From Phycisphaeraceae bacterium (GTDB lineage Bacteria > Planctomycetota > Phycisphaerae > Phycisphaerales > Phycisphaeraceae), in NCBI GenBank assembly GCA_028277745.1, contig JANQFR010000009.1, positions 22,559-86,558 of the forward strand: 64,000 bases of DNA, written 5' to 3'. The notes under the pieces are model-generated. The model was not told the origin of the DNA. It saw only the letters and a list, made by a program, of their open reading frames with translations, and did no database searches. Shown here in pieces: positions 26,059 to 35,288 of this stretch (position 1 is its first letter; every line of letters begins with the position of its first letter). The position numbers were made by a program, and so were the translations under genes.

Positions 26059-26710
26059 GCGCGGATCGATCCGGATGGAGTGGGCGGCGGTGCTGTTCGT
26101 GGTGGCGGCGCCGCTGATCGCCACCGCGGCGCTGGCGGCCTACGCGGCGGGCGACCAGGCGGGACGGGTGGTGACGTCGATCCCGAAGATCGAGCGCGCG
26201 GTGATCGGGCTGGCCACGGCGCTGCCGCCGACGGTGCTGCTGCTCTATATCCTCCACCTGCGCCGAGTGCCGCTGGAGCGGTTGGGCCTGCGCATCGACC
26301 GGCTGCCGATGACGGTCATCGAGGGGCTGGCGCTGTACGGGGTCGCGATGGGGCTGCTCTGGCTGATGATCGATCGCGGCCCGGTGGCGCCCTCGCCCCT
26401 GCTGGAGATCAGCGGCATCCTCGGCATGGTGCTGTACGCGTTCGCCAACGGTTTTTTTGAAGAGCTGTTCCGCGCCTACATCATCCGCCGCACGGCCGAC
26501 GCGTGGGGCTCGCTGCTGCTGGGCGCGGCGTTGAGCGTGGCGATCTTTCTGGGTTATCACATTTATTACCGGGGCTGGCATCTGGGCTGGCTGGCGGCGA
26601 TCGCGGTGCTCTGGGCGGGGTATTACTTATGGCGGCGGGACGTCGGGGCGTTGGCGGTGAGTCACATCGCGCTGGACCTGACGACGTTCATGATCAACGA
26701 TGCGGGGTAG
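26051..26710 (+). CDS. CPBP (ABI/CAAX) family membrane protein, putative metalloprotease
   Basis: 219 residues with about six to seven hydrophobic helices. The family motif 1 is NGFFEELFRAYIIRR (about 133-147), matching the E-E-x-x-x-R metal-binding/catalytic core. Motif 2 is LGYHIYYRGWHLGW (F/L-x-x-x-H), and motif 3 is VSHIALDLTTF near the C-terminus. Bacterial members include intramembrane proteases and immunity proteins; the role here is unknown. The start overlaps the end of the lipoprotein gene by 8 bp. Confidence 0.8.
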   Translation: MTKRGSIRMEWAAVLFVVAAPLIATAALAAYAAGDQAGRVVTSIPKIERAVIGLATALPPTVLLLYILHLRRVPLERLGLRIDRLPMTVIEGLALYGVAMGLLWLMIDRGPVAPSPLLEISGILGMVLYAFANGFFEELFRAYIIRRTADAWGSLLLGAALSVAIFLGYHIYYRGWHLGWLAAIAVLWAGYYLWRRDVGALAVSHIALDLTTFMINDAG

Positions 26711-26761
26711 CCGTTCAGGGCAGGGCTGTGGTGGGCATCGCGGATCGCCGATGAGAGACAC

Positions 26762-28921
26762 ATGAGTGATCCGGAAGTCAATCCGCACGGTTCGATTTAT
26801 GATGGTCCAGGCGTGACCGAGCACCATTCCGATAAAACACGTTACGCGTGGGTCTGGCCGGTGCTGATCGTGGTCGGCGGCGTGGGGGCGTACATCAACA
26901 GCCTGCCCAACGGGCTGCTGTTCGACGACCCGCCGCACCTGCGAAGAGCCCAGCAGATGATCGCCGCCGACCTGCCCGGGCTGTTCGCCAACTCGGCCCG
27001 GGCCTTCGCCGACACCTCGTTCTGGATCAACACCCACCTCACCGGCCGGTCTCCCGCCGGGTATCGTGCGGTCAATATCCTGATCCACCTGCTCAACGCC
27101 CTGCTGCTGCTGGACATTGCCCGGCGGGTCCTGGCCGAGTGGCCGGGCGCCAGCCGCTTCCGAGACGTCGCCCCGCACGTCGCGGGCGTGATCGCCCTGA
27201 TCTGGGCGTTGCACCCGGTCAACTCGATGGCGGTGTCGTACATCGTCCAGCGGCACGAGTCGCTGATGGCGTTGTTCTTTCTGCTGACGCTCAACGCCGT
27301 GCTGCGCGCCTGCCGGTCGAACGCGGCCTTGTGGGGGGTGGTGGCGGTCCTTGCCTGCGGGCTGGGGATGATGACCAAGCAGGTGATGGTCGCGGCGCCG
27401 ATCGTGGTGTTCCTGTTTGACCGCTGCTTCTATGGCGGCTCCTTCATGGGAACCCTCAAAGCACGTTGGCCGATCTACCTCGGCCTCGCCGCGACCTGGG
27501 CCCTGCTGCTCCGCGGGTTGTTCGGCACGCTGACCGAAGGAGATTCGGCCGGCTTCGGCGTGACGGTGATCACGCCGCTGGCCTACCTGCTGTCGCAGGG
27601 TGAGGTCATCCTGCACTACCTGCGGCTGAGCGTGTGGCCTTACCCGTTGATCTTCGACTATACCTGGAGAGCCGCGTACCCGGACGGGGGCTGGCTCCTG
27701 CCGTCGCTGATCGTGGCCGGCATGGTGGTCCTCGGCTTCGTCGGCGTGATCCGCAACCGCTGGTGGGGCGTGCTGCTGGCGTGGTGGTTCTGCATCCTCG
27801 CGCCGACGTCCAGCATCCTACCGATCATCGACCTGGCCAACGAGTACCGGTTGTACCTGCCGGTGATGGCGGTGGTCGCGGCGGCCGTGATGCTCGCGGC
27901 GTGGCTGCTGCGGAGCAGGCCGGCGGTCGGGCTGGTCGCCGCGGCGGCGATCGCCCTGTTGTTCACGGGCCTGATTGTGCAACGGAACCTCGACTACCGC
28001 GACGAGTTGACGATGTGGTCGAAGATCGTGGTCCAAGTGCCGCACAACCAGCGCGCCTGGCACAACCTCGCGGCGCTCCACATCAAGATGGACGAGTTAG
28101 ACACGGCCGCGGAGATGCTCGACAAGGCGCTGGAGCTGAATCCGGACTATTCAACGGCCCACGGGCATTACGGCCGGATCGAGGAAAAGCGGGGCAACCT
28201 CGATGCGGCGATGGAGCGTTACCGGCGCGCCCACCAGATCAGCCCGCGCCCGGCCCACGTCATCCTTCTGGGCAAGCTGCTGTCCCGGATCGACCAGGTC
28301 GAGGAGGCGCGGCGGGTGTTTGAAGACGCCATGGCCGCCGACCCGGACAACCATAAGCTCTTGACGGCATGGGCGAGGCTGCAGTTTGAGTGGGGCGACA
28401 ACAAGGCCGCGGAAGCGGCGGCCCGACGGGCGCTCGCGCTCGACCCGCGGCGCGCGGTCACGATGGTCGTGCTTGCGGACACGCTCGAAGACCGGGATGA
28501 GGCCCTCGAACTGTACCTGCGGGCCGAGGAACTGGGCTACAAACGCGCCTCGGCCCCCAACGCCATCGGCGTGATCCTGCTCGACCGCGGCGACCGCGAA
28601 GGCGCCTACCGGGCGTTTGAACGGGCGATGGTGATCGATCCGTTCGACCCGGTCACGCTGCGTTACTACGGCGAAGCCGCGATCGAGGCGGGCGACTACG
28701 GGCTCGGCGTGGCGGCGCTGGAACGCTGCGTGGAGATCGATCGGGATCAGCCCAACGTCTGGAACCTCATCGGCACGATGTACGCCCGGAAAGGGGATAT
28801 GCAGAGGGCCGCCGACCTGTTTGAGACGGCGGTCGAGCTGGACCCCGACCATGCCGACGCGCAGGCCAATCTTCAACGCGCCCGTGACCTGCTGGCTCAG
28901 ACGCCGCCGCGGTCACGGTAA
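26762..28921 (+). CDS. TMTC-like integral membrane protein with C-terminal TPR repeats
   Basis: 719 residues. A short cytoplasmic N-terminus is followed by about ten membrane segments between residues 28 and 410, then a soluble TPR array from about 432 to 715 (six to eight units such as AWHNLAALHIKMDELDTAAE and NVWNLIGTMYARKGDMQRAA). The first loop has YINSLPNGLLFDDPPHL and SPAGYRAVNILIHLLNALLL, and then ALHPVNSMAVSYIVQRHESL; this matches the TMTC/O-mannosyltransferase-like group, where acidic residues in the first loop are catalytic (here FDD). A polyprenyl-phosphate-sugar dependent glycosyltransferase is possible. Its end overlaps convergent kdsB by 25 bp. Confidence 0.82.
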   Translation: MSDPEVNPHGSIYDGPGVTEHHSDKTRYAWVWPVLIVVGGVGAYINSLPNGLLFDDPPHLRRAQQMIAADLPGLFANSARAFADTSFWINTHLTGRSPAGYRAVNILIHLLNALLLLDIARRVLAEWPGASRFRDVAPHVAGVIALIWALHPVNSMAVSYIVQRHESLMALFFLLTLNAVLRACRSNAALWGVVAVLACGLGMMTKQVMVAAPIVVFLFDRCFYGGSFMGTLKARWPIYLGLAATWALLLRGLFGTLTEGDSAGFGVTVITPLAYLLSQGEVILHYLRLSVWPYPLIFDYTWRAAYPDGGWLLPSLIVAGMVVLGFVGVIRNRWWGVLLAWWFCILAPTSSILPIIDLANEYRLYLPVMAVVAAAVMLAAWLLRSRPAVGLVAAAAIALLFTGLIVQRNLDYRDELTMWSKIVVQVPHNQRAWHNLAALHIKMDELDTAAEMLDKALELNPDYSTAHGHYGRIEEKRGNLDAAMERYRRAHQISPRPAHVILLGKLLSRIDQVEEARRVFEDAMAADPDNHKLLTAWARLQFEWGDNKAAEAAARRALALDPRRAVTMVVLADTLEDRDEALELYLRAEELGYKRASAPNAIGVILLDRGDREGAYRAFERAMVIDPFDPVTLRYYGEAAIEAGDYGLGVAALERCVEIDRDQPNVWNLIGTMYARKGDMQRAADLFETAVELDPDHADAQANLQRARDLLAQTPPRSR

Positions 28922-29661
28922 CGCTGGACGAACCGGGCGTACTGCTCGGGGGTGTCGATCCCGGGGTGGGGGGCGTCGGCGTGGATCACGGCGATGCGGC
29001 AGCCGTGCTCGAGCACGCGGAGCTGTTCGAGCTGCTCGGCCTGTTCGAGCGGGGTGGGGTCGAGCGACGGGTACCGCAGCAGGAAATCGCGGCGGTAGGC
29101 GTAGAGGCCCGGGTGCTTATACACGACCGCGGCGGGCCGCTGGGCCAGCAGTTCGGCGTCTCGGTCATAAGGGATGAGGGAGCGTGAGAAGTAAAGGGCG
29201 CGGTTGCGCCGGTCGAGCACAATCTTGACGATGTTGGGATTGGCGGGGTCTTCCCGTTCATCGAATGGCGTGGCGAGGGTGGCCATGTCGGCGTCGGGGT
29301 CGGCGTCGAGGCCGGTCACGAGTTGGTCGATGACCTCGGGCTCGATCTCCGGCTCATCGCCCTGGACGTTCACGATCAGGCCCGGGGGCGGCCCGTCGAG
29401 CGTGGCGACGACCTCGGCGATGCGGGACGTGCCGTTGGGGTGGTCCGCGCGGGTCATCCGCGCTTCACTGCCGGCGGCTGCGACCGCGTCGGCGATCCGC
29501 CGGTCGTCGGTGGCGACGATGATGCGGGTCACGGTCCGGGCGCGTCGGACCTGCTCGACGACGTGCTGGATCAGCGGCTTGCCGGTCTGGGCCGCCAGGG
29601 GCTTGCCGGGGAACCGCGACGACTCGTAACGGGCGGGGATGACGGCGATGGCGTCGGGCAT
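28897..29661 (-). CDS. kdsB: 3-deoxy-manno-octulosonate cytidylyltransferase
   Basis: 254 residues, normal size. Makes CMP-KDO from CTP and KDO for lipopolysaccharide inner core, consistent with a diderm cell. The nucleotide-binding start is AVIPARYESSRFPGKPLAAQ (about 5-24), then VATDDRRIADAV, the TRADHPNGTSRIAEV segment, and IVNVQGDEPEIEPEVI with the metal-binding Asp. YKHPGLYAYRRDFL and LEQAEQLEQLRVLEHG complete the family pattern. The 3' end overlaps the TPR membrane gene on the other strand. Confidence 0.95.
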   Translation of the reverse strand: MPDAIAVIPARYESSRFPGKPLAAQTGKPLIQHVVEQVRRARTVTRIIVATDDRRIADAVAAAGSEARMTRADHPNGTSRIAEVVATLDGPPPGLIVNVQGDEPEIEPEVIDQLVTGLDADPDADMATLATPFDEREDPANPNIVKIVLDRRNRALYFSRSLIPYDRDAELLAQRPAAVVYKHPGLYAYRRDFLLRYPSLDPTPLEQAEQLEQLRVLEHGCRIAVIHADAPHPGIDTPEQYARFVQRYRDRGGV

Positions 29662-29700
29662 GGAGGGTCAACGGAGCGGCAGCGCCTGTGCGCCGGGCGG

Positions 29701-31215
29701 CTAAACGGGGTCGCGTTGGCGCATCTTCTCGACGAGGCCGCGGAGCTTGTCCGCCCGTTCGCGGATATCACGATAGCCGATGTCCATCTGCAGCAGCTGG
29801 GAGGCGATCTTCTGGGCCTTCTGGGCCTGGTCCAGGTCGTTGTTCTTGACCGCGGACTGCTCGTAGGCTTCCATCAGCAGGTAGCGCAGGTCTTTCGCGA
29901 GCTTGTCGTTAGGGATCTTATGCTGATCCACGCCGATCTCGAGCGTGTCGATCGCCTCGTCGAGCCAGCCGATGCGGAGGTAGCAATCGCCGAGGTAGAA
30001 AAGCGCGTGGGCCCTGTGCTTGGGGTCCTCCTTGGCCTGCTGGAACGCCCCGATGGCGTCGTCGAATTTGCCGGCCAGAAACAGCCGACGGCCGAGCTCG
30101 AACTTCAGGCCCAGGTCGGTCGGATAGTTCTTGACCCGCTCGTCGAACTCCTTGAGCTCGAAGATGAGCTTTTTCTTGGTGAACTCGGCGTACTTGGTCT
30201 TGAGTTTCTCGTCCTCGGGCGCTTGCTTGATCTGGCTGCGCAGCTCCCGGAGGTACCGGTTGAACTGCTTCATCGTGATGTCGCCGACCTGGACTTTGTA
30301 GCGGTACTGGCCGGTCTCCTCCCAGGTCTGCTTGAGCAGGACCATGGCCTCGTCTTCGGTCGCCTTGGCCTCCTTGGCGACCAGGGCTTGGACGAGTTTG
30401 AGCCGCTTGTCGTTGTCCTCGGGGGCCTCTTCGTACTCGGCGCGGCGGCGGGCGATGATCTCGTCGGCCTTCGACCGCATCGTGGTGATCGAGTCGTCCT
30501 GCTCCAGGGCTTTTTGCTTCTCGCCGTCGCGGACGAAGTTGCGGAAGCCGCCCTCCTCGGCCTGGGCGTCTTTGGTGTAGCCGCCCTGCTGCATGGTGTT
30601 CTCGGCCTCGAGGTTCTTCAGCTCCAGCAGCAGGTTCGAGTTGTCCGGCTCCAGGCGGACCAGTTGCCGGCAGGCCTCCACCGCCTTGTCGAACACCCCG
30701 ATCTTGGCGAACAGGTCGCGGCAGTCTTTGTAGACCTTCTTGTTGTTCTTGGCTTTGTTGAGCTCGAGCGCGAGCGCGCCCGCCCAGTTGGCGACCTCGC
30801 CCATGTGCAGGTCTTCGTGCTCATCGTCGGCGTCAACGGCGTGCTTCATCACGTCGCGGGCGAGCTCGGCGTTGATCATGTTCATCGACCAGAGCCGCTC
30901 GGAGTGGAGCATCTTGTCGATCGCGGAGGGGCCGCCGGATTTGAGTTTTTCGGCGAACCCCGCCGCCTTGCCGCCGGCGACCTTGCGCCGCTTGGCGACG
31001 TCGTGCAGGGCCTCGTGCATGTTGAGGTTGTCGGGGTCGTGCTTGAGGCCGTTGACGTAGCACTCGATGGCGTAGTCGTAATTACGGGCGTCGGCGACGG
31101 TCTCGGCGTGCTCGAAAAACCGGCGGGCCTTGCGGGGGTCGCGCTTGAAGCCGTCGCCGCCCTTGCCGCCTCCCCCGCTTTTGTCGTCGTTCTTTTTCTT
31201 ACCGAAGAAAACCAC
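29701..31215 (-). CDS. Tetratricopeptide-type protein, unknown role (GTG start)
   Basis: 504 residues starting at GTG 31215, seven bases after AGGA; the open frame extends upstream but has no better start, and the overlapping ATG belongs to another frame. The N-terminus FFGKKKNDDKSGGGGKGGDG is basic and flexible. After it the protein is almost wholly helical, with TPR-like pairs such as NYDYAIECYVNGLKHDPDN and HALFYLGDCYLRIGWLDEAI, and a charged coiled middle (about 200-330). No signal peptide or membrane helix. It may be a cytoplasmic scaffold; I do not recognise a named family. Confidence 0.7.
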   Translation of the reverse strand: MVFFGKKKNDDKSGGGGKGGDGFKRDPRKARRFFEHAETVADARNYDYAIECYVNGLKHDPDNLNMHEALHDVAKRRKVAGGKAAGFAEKLKSGGPSAIDKMLHSERLWSMNMINAELARDVMKHAVDADDEHEDLHMGEVANWAGALALELNKAKNNKKVYKDCRDLFAKIGVFDKAVEACRQLVRLEPDNSNLLLELKNLEAENTMQQGGYTKDAQAEEGGFRNFVRDGEKQKALEQDDSITTMRSKADEIIARRRAEYEEAPEDNDKRLKLVQALVAKEAKATEDEAMVLLKQTWEETGQYRYKVQVGDITMKQFNRYLRELRSQIKQAPEDEKLKTKYAEFTKKKLIFELKEFDERVKNYPTDLGLKFELGRRLFLAGKFDDAIGAFQQAKEDPKHRAHALFYLGDCYLRIGWLDEAIDTLEIGVDQHKIPNDKLAKDLRYLLMEAYEQSAVKNNDLDQAQKAQKIASQLLQMDIGYRDIRERADKLRGLVEKMRQRDPV

Positions 31216-31374
31216 GGGTTCATCCTGAACAGGACGGGAAAACAGCCCGGGCGGCGCGCCGTCCGGGAGCTTTATTGTGGCATATCGGGGCCGGGTCCGC
31301 CAGTAGCGGCCGCGGGCGGGCATGTTACCATGTCGCCCCAGCGCCAAGGTTTACAACACAAACAGAGGCAACGG

Positions 31375-32157
31375 ATGGTCAAGATCGCGATTCACGGATC
31401 GGGCGGACGGATGGGTCAGCGGCTGTGCGCCCTGGCGGCGGCGGACCCGGGGTTGGAGCTGGTCGAGGCGGTCGACGCCCCCGGCGGACCGGCGCAGGGC
31501 CGGCCGGCAACGGACGGATCGGCGGTCATGATCGGCGACACGCTGACCGACGCCGCCGACGTGGTGATCGACTTCAGCGTCCCGGCCGCGACCGCCCAGG
31601 TCCTCACGCGTTGCCGACAGATGAACAAGCCGCTGGTCATCGGCACGACCGGCCTGACCGAAGCGGACGACCGCGCGATCACCGCCGCGGGCGACGACAT
31701 CCCGGTCCTGTGGGCGAGCAATTTCAGCCGGGTGGTCAACGTCCTCAACCACCTCGCGGCGCTGGCGACGACGATGCTCGGGGAGGACTACGACATCGAG
31801 ATCCTCGAAGCCCACCACCGCTTCAAGAAGGACGCCCCGTCGGGCACCGCGATCACGCTGGCGCGGACCGTTGCCGACGCCGCGGGCCGGTCCTTTGAAA
31901 AGGACGTCATCTTCAGCCGCTGCGGCGACGACGTGCCGCGCCAGCCGGGGCAGATCACGGTGCAGGCGCTGCGGATCGGCGACCACGTCGGCGAACACAC
32001 GGTGTACTTCGCGGCGCTGGGCGAGCGCCTGGAGCTGAAGCACGTGAGCACCAACCGCGACAGCTACGCCAGCGGCGCGCTGCACGCCGCGGCCTGGCTG
32101 GCGGGCAAGCCGGCGGGGCGCTACGCGATGGCGGACGTTTTGGGTTTCGACCGGTAA
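31375..32157 (+). CDS. dapB: 4-hydroxy-tetrahydrodipicolinate reductase
   Basis: 260 residues from ATG 31375, after AGAGGCAACGG. NAD(P)H-dependent step of the lysine/diaminopimelate pathway. The nucleotide-binding N-terminus is VKIAIHGSGGRMGQRL (about 2-17; G-x-x-G-x-M-G). VVIDFSVPAAT and VIGTTGL follow, then the catalytic EILEAHHRFKKDAPSGTAIT (about 140-159) with the His-His, Lys and D-A-P-S-G-T-A signature. SRCGDDVPRQPGQITVQALR and GEHTVYFA are also as expected. Normal length. Confidence 0.96.
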   Translation: MVKIAIHGSGGRMGQRLCALAAADPGLELVEAVDAPGGPAQGRPATDGSAVMIGDTLTDAADVVIDFSVPAATAQVLTRCRQMNKPLVIGTTGLTEADDRAITAAGDDIPVLWASNFSRVVNVLNHLAALATTMLGEDYDIEILEAHHRFKKDAPSGTAITLARTVADAAGRSFEKDVIFSRCGDDVPRQPGQITVQALRIGDHVGEHTVYFAALGERLELKHVSTNRDSYASGALHAAAWLAGKPAGRYAMADVLGFDR

Positions 32158-32215
32158 CGCGTTACGATCACATTTTCATCTCCTCGTCCCTGACCCGAGC
32201 CGATCGTTTGATTCC

Positions 32216-33334
32216 ATGATCACCGTCTGCCTGGCCCTGGTGTTTGTCGCGTTGGCGTTGTGCCTGCCGGCGTCGGTGTACCTGTTGCGGGCGAGCCGGC
32301 GTTGGGGGTTGGTGGACCGGCCGGGGCTGGAGCCACACAAGCGTGACCCGCGGGGGGTGCCCAACATCGGCGGGATCGCGATCTTCTGGTCGATCGCGGC
32401 GCCGATGGCGGCGTGCATGATCGGGGTGTGGGTCTTGCCGTACGAGTGGTGGGAGGCCCGGCTGCCGGCGGTGGCGGTGCACCTCAACGGGCTGCGGGCG
32501 ACGACGTCGATCGGCGGCGGGGTGCTCACGGGGCTGGCGGTGCTGCACCTGATGGGGCTTTACGACGACCGTCGGTCGTTGGGGCCGTGGACGAAGCTGG
32601 CGGTGCAGGCGGTGGTGGCGGCGGGGTTGGTGCTGCTGTGCGACATGCGGGTGCTGTCGTTCCTGGGCGAGCGGTACGCCTGGGGCGAGGCGGCGTCGAT
32701 GGCGGCGAGCCTGGTCTGGATCGTGGTGATCATCAACGCGTTCAACTTCCTGGACAACATGGACGGCCTGGCGGGGGGCGTGGCGGCGGTGTGCGCGGGG
32801 CTTTACCTGGCGTCGACACTGATCGGCGGGCAGTGGTTCGTGGCGGCGTTGTCGGCGTTGCTGCTGGGGGCGTTGCTGGGTTTTCTGGTGTTCAACTTCC
32901 CGCCCGCGAAGCTGTTCATGGGCGACGGCGGGTCGCTGGTGGTCGGGTTGATGCTCGCGGTCATCTCGATCCGCACCACCTATTTTGACTCCCACGCCCT
33001 CCAGACGCCGGGGCACTGGTACGGCGTGCTGATGCCGCTGATGGTGCTCGCGGTGCCGTTGTACGACTTCGCCAGCGTGGTGCTGCTGCGGGCTGCGCGG
33101 GGTCAGAACCCGATGCGTGGGGATCACAACCACTTCTCGCACCGCCTGGTCCGGCTGGGCATGAGCAAGGCCCAGGCGGTGATGATCGTGCTGATGTGCA
33201 CCCTGGCGACGGGGCTGGCCGGGGTGATGCTCGGCTCGCTGGACCGCTGGCAGGCGATCCTGGCGGGGGGTCAGACGCTGGCGGTCCTGACCCTGCTGGC
33301 CCTGCTGGAGGGCAGCGCCCGAGAGCGGTGGTGA
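32216..33334 (+). CDS. Undecaprenyl-phosphate N-acetylhexosamine-1-phosphate transferase (WecA/TagO family)
   Basis: 372 residues with about ten to eleven hydrophobic helices. Transfers a HexNAc-1-phosphate from the UDP-sugar to undecaprenyl phosphate at the cytoplasmic face, beginning an envelope polymer or O-antigen. Diagnostic motifs: GLYDDRRSLGPWTKL (the D-D-x-x motif), INAFNFLDNMDGLAGG, FMGDGGSLVVGL, and the cytoplasmic His motif RGDHNHFSHRLVRLG near residue 300. MraY is excluded by the motif form. Which polymer it starts is not shown; kdsB and glycan genes nearby fit an envelope role. Confidence 0.9.
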   Translation: MITVCLALVFVALALCLPASVYLLRASRRWGLVDRPGLEPHKRDPRGVPNIGGIAIFWSIAAPMAACMIGVWVLPYEWWEARLPAVAVHLNGLRATTSIGGGVLTGLAVLHLMGLYDDRRSLGPWTKLAVQAVVAAGLVLLCDMRVLSFLGERYAWGEAASMAASLVWIVVIINAFNFLDNMDGLAGGVAAVCAGLYLASTLIGGQWFVAALSALLLGALLGFLVFNFPPAKLFMGDGGSLVVGLMLAVISIRTTYFDSHALQTPGHWYGVLMPLMVLAVPLYDFASVVLLRAARGQNPMRGDHNHFSHRLVRLGMSKAQAVMIVLMCTLATGLAGVMLGSLDRWQAILAGGQTLAVLTLLALLEGSARERW

Positions 33335-33373
33335 AACATGGCGGATGGATTGGATCGCGCCCAAGGTTGCGCC

Positions 33374-33405
33374 GTTTAGCGCCGGCCCGCAGGGCCGGGC
33401 TGCCG
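33374..33405 (-). repeat. Family C repeat, copy 2
   Basis: GTTTAGCGCCGGCCCGCAGG then GCCGGGCTGCCG, the reverse complement of copy 1 at 3451-3482 with one change (GTTTAGC for GTTTAAC). It lies between the WecA-like gene and cysE. Confidence 0.7.
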
Positions 33406-33486
33406 GGGGGACGCGCATTTTCTAATAGAAGCCGCTCAACCCGGCCGCCCGCGACAGCCATCGGATCGGCGGGCTATCATGACGCT

Positions 33487-34455
33487 ATGGCCAAGACCCG
33501 GGAAACCCCGCGCATCGACGCGAGCAAGCTCATCGCCGAGCTGACCGACCAGCTCGTCGACAGCTACCTCGCCGATGAACGCACCCAGCACCTCGACTCG
33601 ATCTTCCTGCCCTCGCGCGCCAAGTGCATCGAGATCATCGAGCTGCTGCGTCGGCTGGCCTTCCCGGGTTTCTTTGATGACCACCTCATCACCACCGGCA
33701 ACGTCCACGACCACGTCAAGTCGATGCTGGCCAAGACGCATCACCAGCTCTACGACCAGGCGCGCCAGGCCCTGCGTTACGACCTCAACGCCCGCGAAGG
33801 CGGGCGGCTGGGCGACAACTGCGATGGCTGCGACGAGCGGGCCGAGCAGTTGACCGATGATTTTCTCCGCTCCCTGCCGGAGCTGCGGCGTCTGCTCGCC
33901 CTCGATGTCATGGCGACCTTCGAGGGCGACCCCGCCTCGGCGTCTACCGATGAAAACATCTTCTGCTACCCCGGCATCGACGCGATCTTCACCCACCGCG
34001 TCGCTCACCGCCTGAACCAGCTCGGCACGCCGCTGCTGCCCCGCATCATGAGCGAGTACGCCCACAACGAGACCGGCGTCGACATCCACCCCGGCGCGAC
34101 CATCGGCGAATCGTTCTGCATCGACCACGGCACCGGCATCGTCATCGGCGAGACCTGCGTCATCGGCGACCGGGTCAAGCTGTACCAGGGGGTCACGCTC
34201 GGCGCCCTGTCGCTCCGCGGCGGCCACGACCGCTGGGCCGGGGTCAAGCGGCACCCCACCATCGGCGACGACGTGACCATCTACGGCGGGGCCATCATCC
34301 TCGGCGGCGACACCACCATCGGCGACGGGGCCACCATCGGCGGGTCGGTGTTCATCACCAGCGACATCCCGGCCGGCCACACCGTCACCATGGAAAAAGC
34401 CAACCTGAAAATCACCCCACCCAAAAAGCGGAAAAAGCCGCCGGAGACGCCTTAA
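33487..34455 (+). CDS. cysE: Serine O-acetyltransferase
   Basis: 322 residues from ATG 33487. Makes O-acetylserine from serine and acetyl-CoA for cysteine synthesis. The left-handed beta-helix starts near residue 195: GVDIHPGATIGESFCIDHGT, GIVIGETCVIGDRVKLYQGV (catalytic His in IDHGTG), then RHPTIGDDVTIYGGAIILGG. The helical N-terminal 190 residues are longer than in E. coli CysE (273 in total) and resemble the EpsC/SatA-type enzymes of other bacteria (DVMATFEGDPASASTDENIFCYPGIDAIFTHR-type segment). The Lys-rich end PKKRKKPPETP is unusual. Confidence 0.9.
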   Translation: MAKTRETPRIDASKLIAELTDQLVDSYLADERTQHLDSIFLPSRAKCIEIIELLRRLAFPGFFDDHLITTGNVHDHVKSMLAKTHHQLYDQARQALRYDLNAREGGRLGDNCDGCDERAEQLTDDFLRSLPELRRLLALDVMATFEGDPASASTDENIFCYPGIDAIFTHRVAHRLNQLGTPLLPRIMSEYAHNETGVDIHPGATIGESFCIDHGTGIVIGETCVIGDRVKLYQGVTLGALSLRGGHDRWAGVKRHPTIGDDVTIYGGAIILGGDTTIGDGATIGGSVFITSDIPAGHTVTMEKANLKITPPKKRKKPPETP

Positions 34456-34546
34456 ACCCCCGTCCGCACGCGACGGCTCACACGATCTTCACGACACGAT
34501 CGAGGCCCCCTCTGGTTACGCCCGCTTCAGCCACCTACCATCCCAC

Positions 34547-35236
34547 ATGCCGGACGGCAGACTCGACTACTCCCAACCCTTTCCGCTCTTCCCGCTGGCC
34601 CACACCGTGCTGCTGCCGCACTGCACGGTCCCCCTGCATATCTTCGAGCAGCGCTATCGCGACATGACCGCCGACGCCCTCGACGGCCGACGCCTGATCG
34701 CCATGGCAAGCTTCGACGGCGACGAATACAAACACGACTACGAGGGCGCCCCCACGATCCGTCCCTGCGTCTGCATCGGCTACATGGTCCGTCACGAACG
34801 CCTCGACGACGGACGGTACAACATCCTGCTCCAGGGCATCAGCCGGGCCCGCATCGTCGACGAGCTGGACGCCCCGACGCTCTACCGCCAGGCCCAACTC
34901 GAGCCGATCGAGACCGATGTCCCCATGGAGCTCGACCTCGAACGGCAGCGGAAGCGGCTCGAACAGCTCATCAAGGACCCGCTGCTCCAGCAGCTCGGCG
35001 CCATCCGGGCGGTGCACGACTGGCTGACCGACGAGGTGCCCACCACCGTGCTGGCCGACCTGGCCACCCTCGCCTCGTGCGACAGCGAGGCCGACCGGTA
35101 CCGGATGCTCGCCGAGTGTCAGGCCGCGGCCCGCATCGACTGGCTGGAGGCCCACCTCAAGTCCCTGCGGCACACACTCCAGCTCGCTCAACGCCTCGGC
35201 TCGGCCAAGTCCGACGACGGCCTCGACCTCAACTAA
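34547..35236 (+). CDS. Lon N-terminal (LON substrate-binding) domain protein
   Basis: 229 residues, a stand-alone Lon-N domain without ATPase or protease parts. The signature is FPLFPLAHTVLLPHCTVPLH then IFEQRYRDM (about 11-39), followed by the strands FDGDEYKHDYEGAPTIRPCV and RYNILLQGISRARIVDEL. The C-terminal helices end in LEAHLKSLRHTLQLAQRL. Such proteins are common in bacteria and their role is poorly defined; substrate recognition or adaptor activity is an inference. The stop codon overlaps the following hairpin. Confidence 0.88.
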   Translation: MPDGRLDYSQPFPLFPLAHTVLLPHCTVPLHIFEQRYRDMTADALDGRRLIAMASFDGDEYKHDYEGAPTIRPCVCIGYMVRHERLDDGRYNILLQGISRARIVDELDAPTLYRQAQLEPIETDVPMELDLERQRKRLEQLIKDPLLQQLGAIRAVHDWLTDEVPTTVLADLATLASCDSEADRYRMLAECQAAARIDWLEAHLKSLRHTLQLAQRLGSAKSDDGLDLN

Positions 35237-35263
35237 AGCCCGGGGACCGTGGTCCCCGGGCTT
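35236..35263 (+). terminator. Hairpin overlapping the Lon-N gene stop codon
   Basis: AAGCCCGGGGACC / GGTCCCCGGGCTT with a 2-base centre, beginning on the last base of the TAA stop. No T-run after it. The same stem sequence recurs in other hairpins of this window (14708, 53567). Confidence 0.6.
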
Positions 35264-35288
35264 CAGCGCTCCCGCTATCATCCGCCCC

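Noticed and set aside
29323..31374. Long upstream extension of dapB (open frame from 29323)
   Set aside because: The extension runs antisense to kdsB and the TPR gene; DapB starts at ATG 31375 with its Rossmann motif at once and a ribosome site just before.
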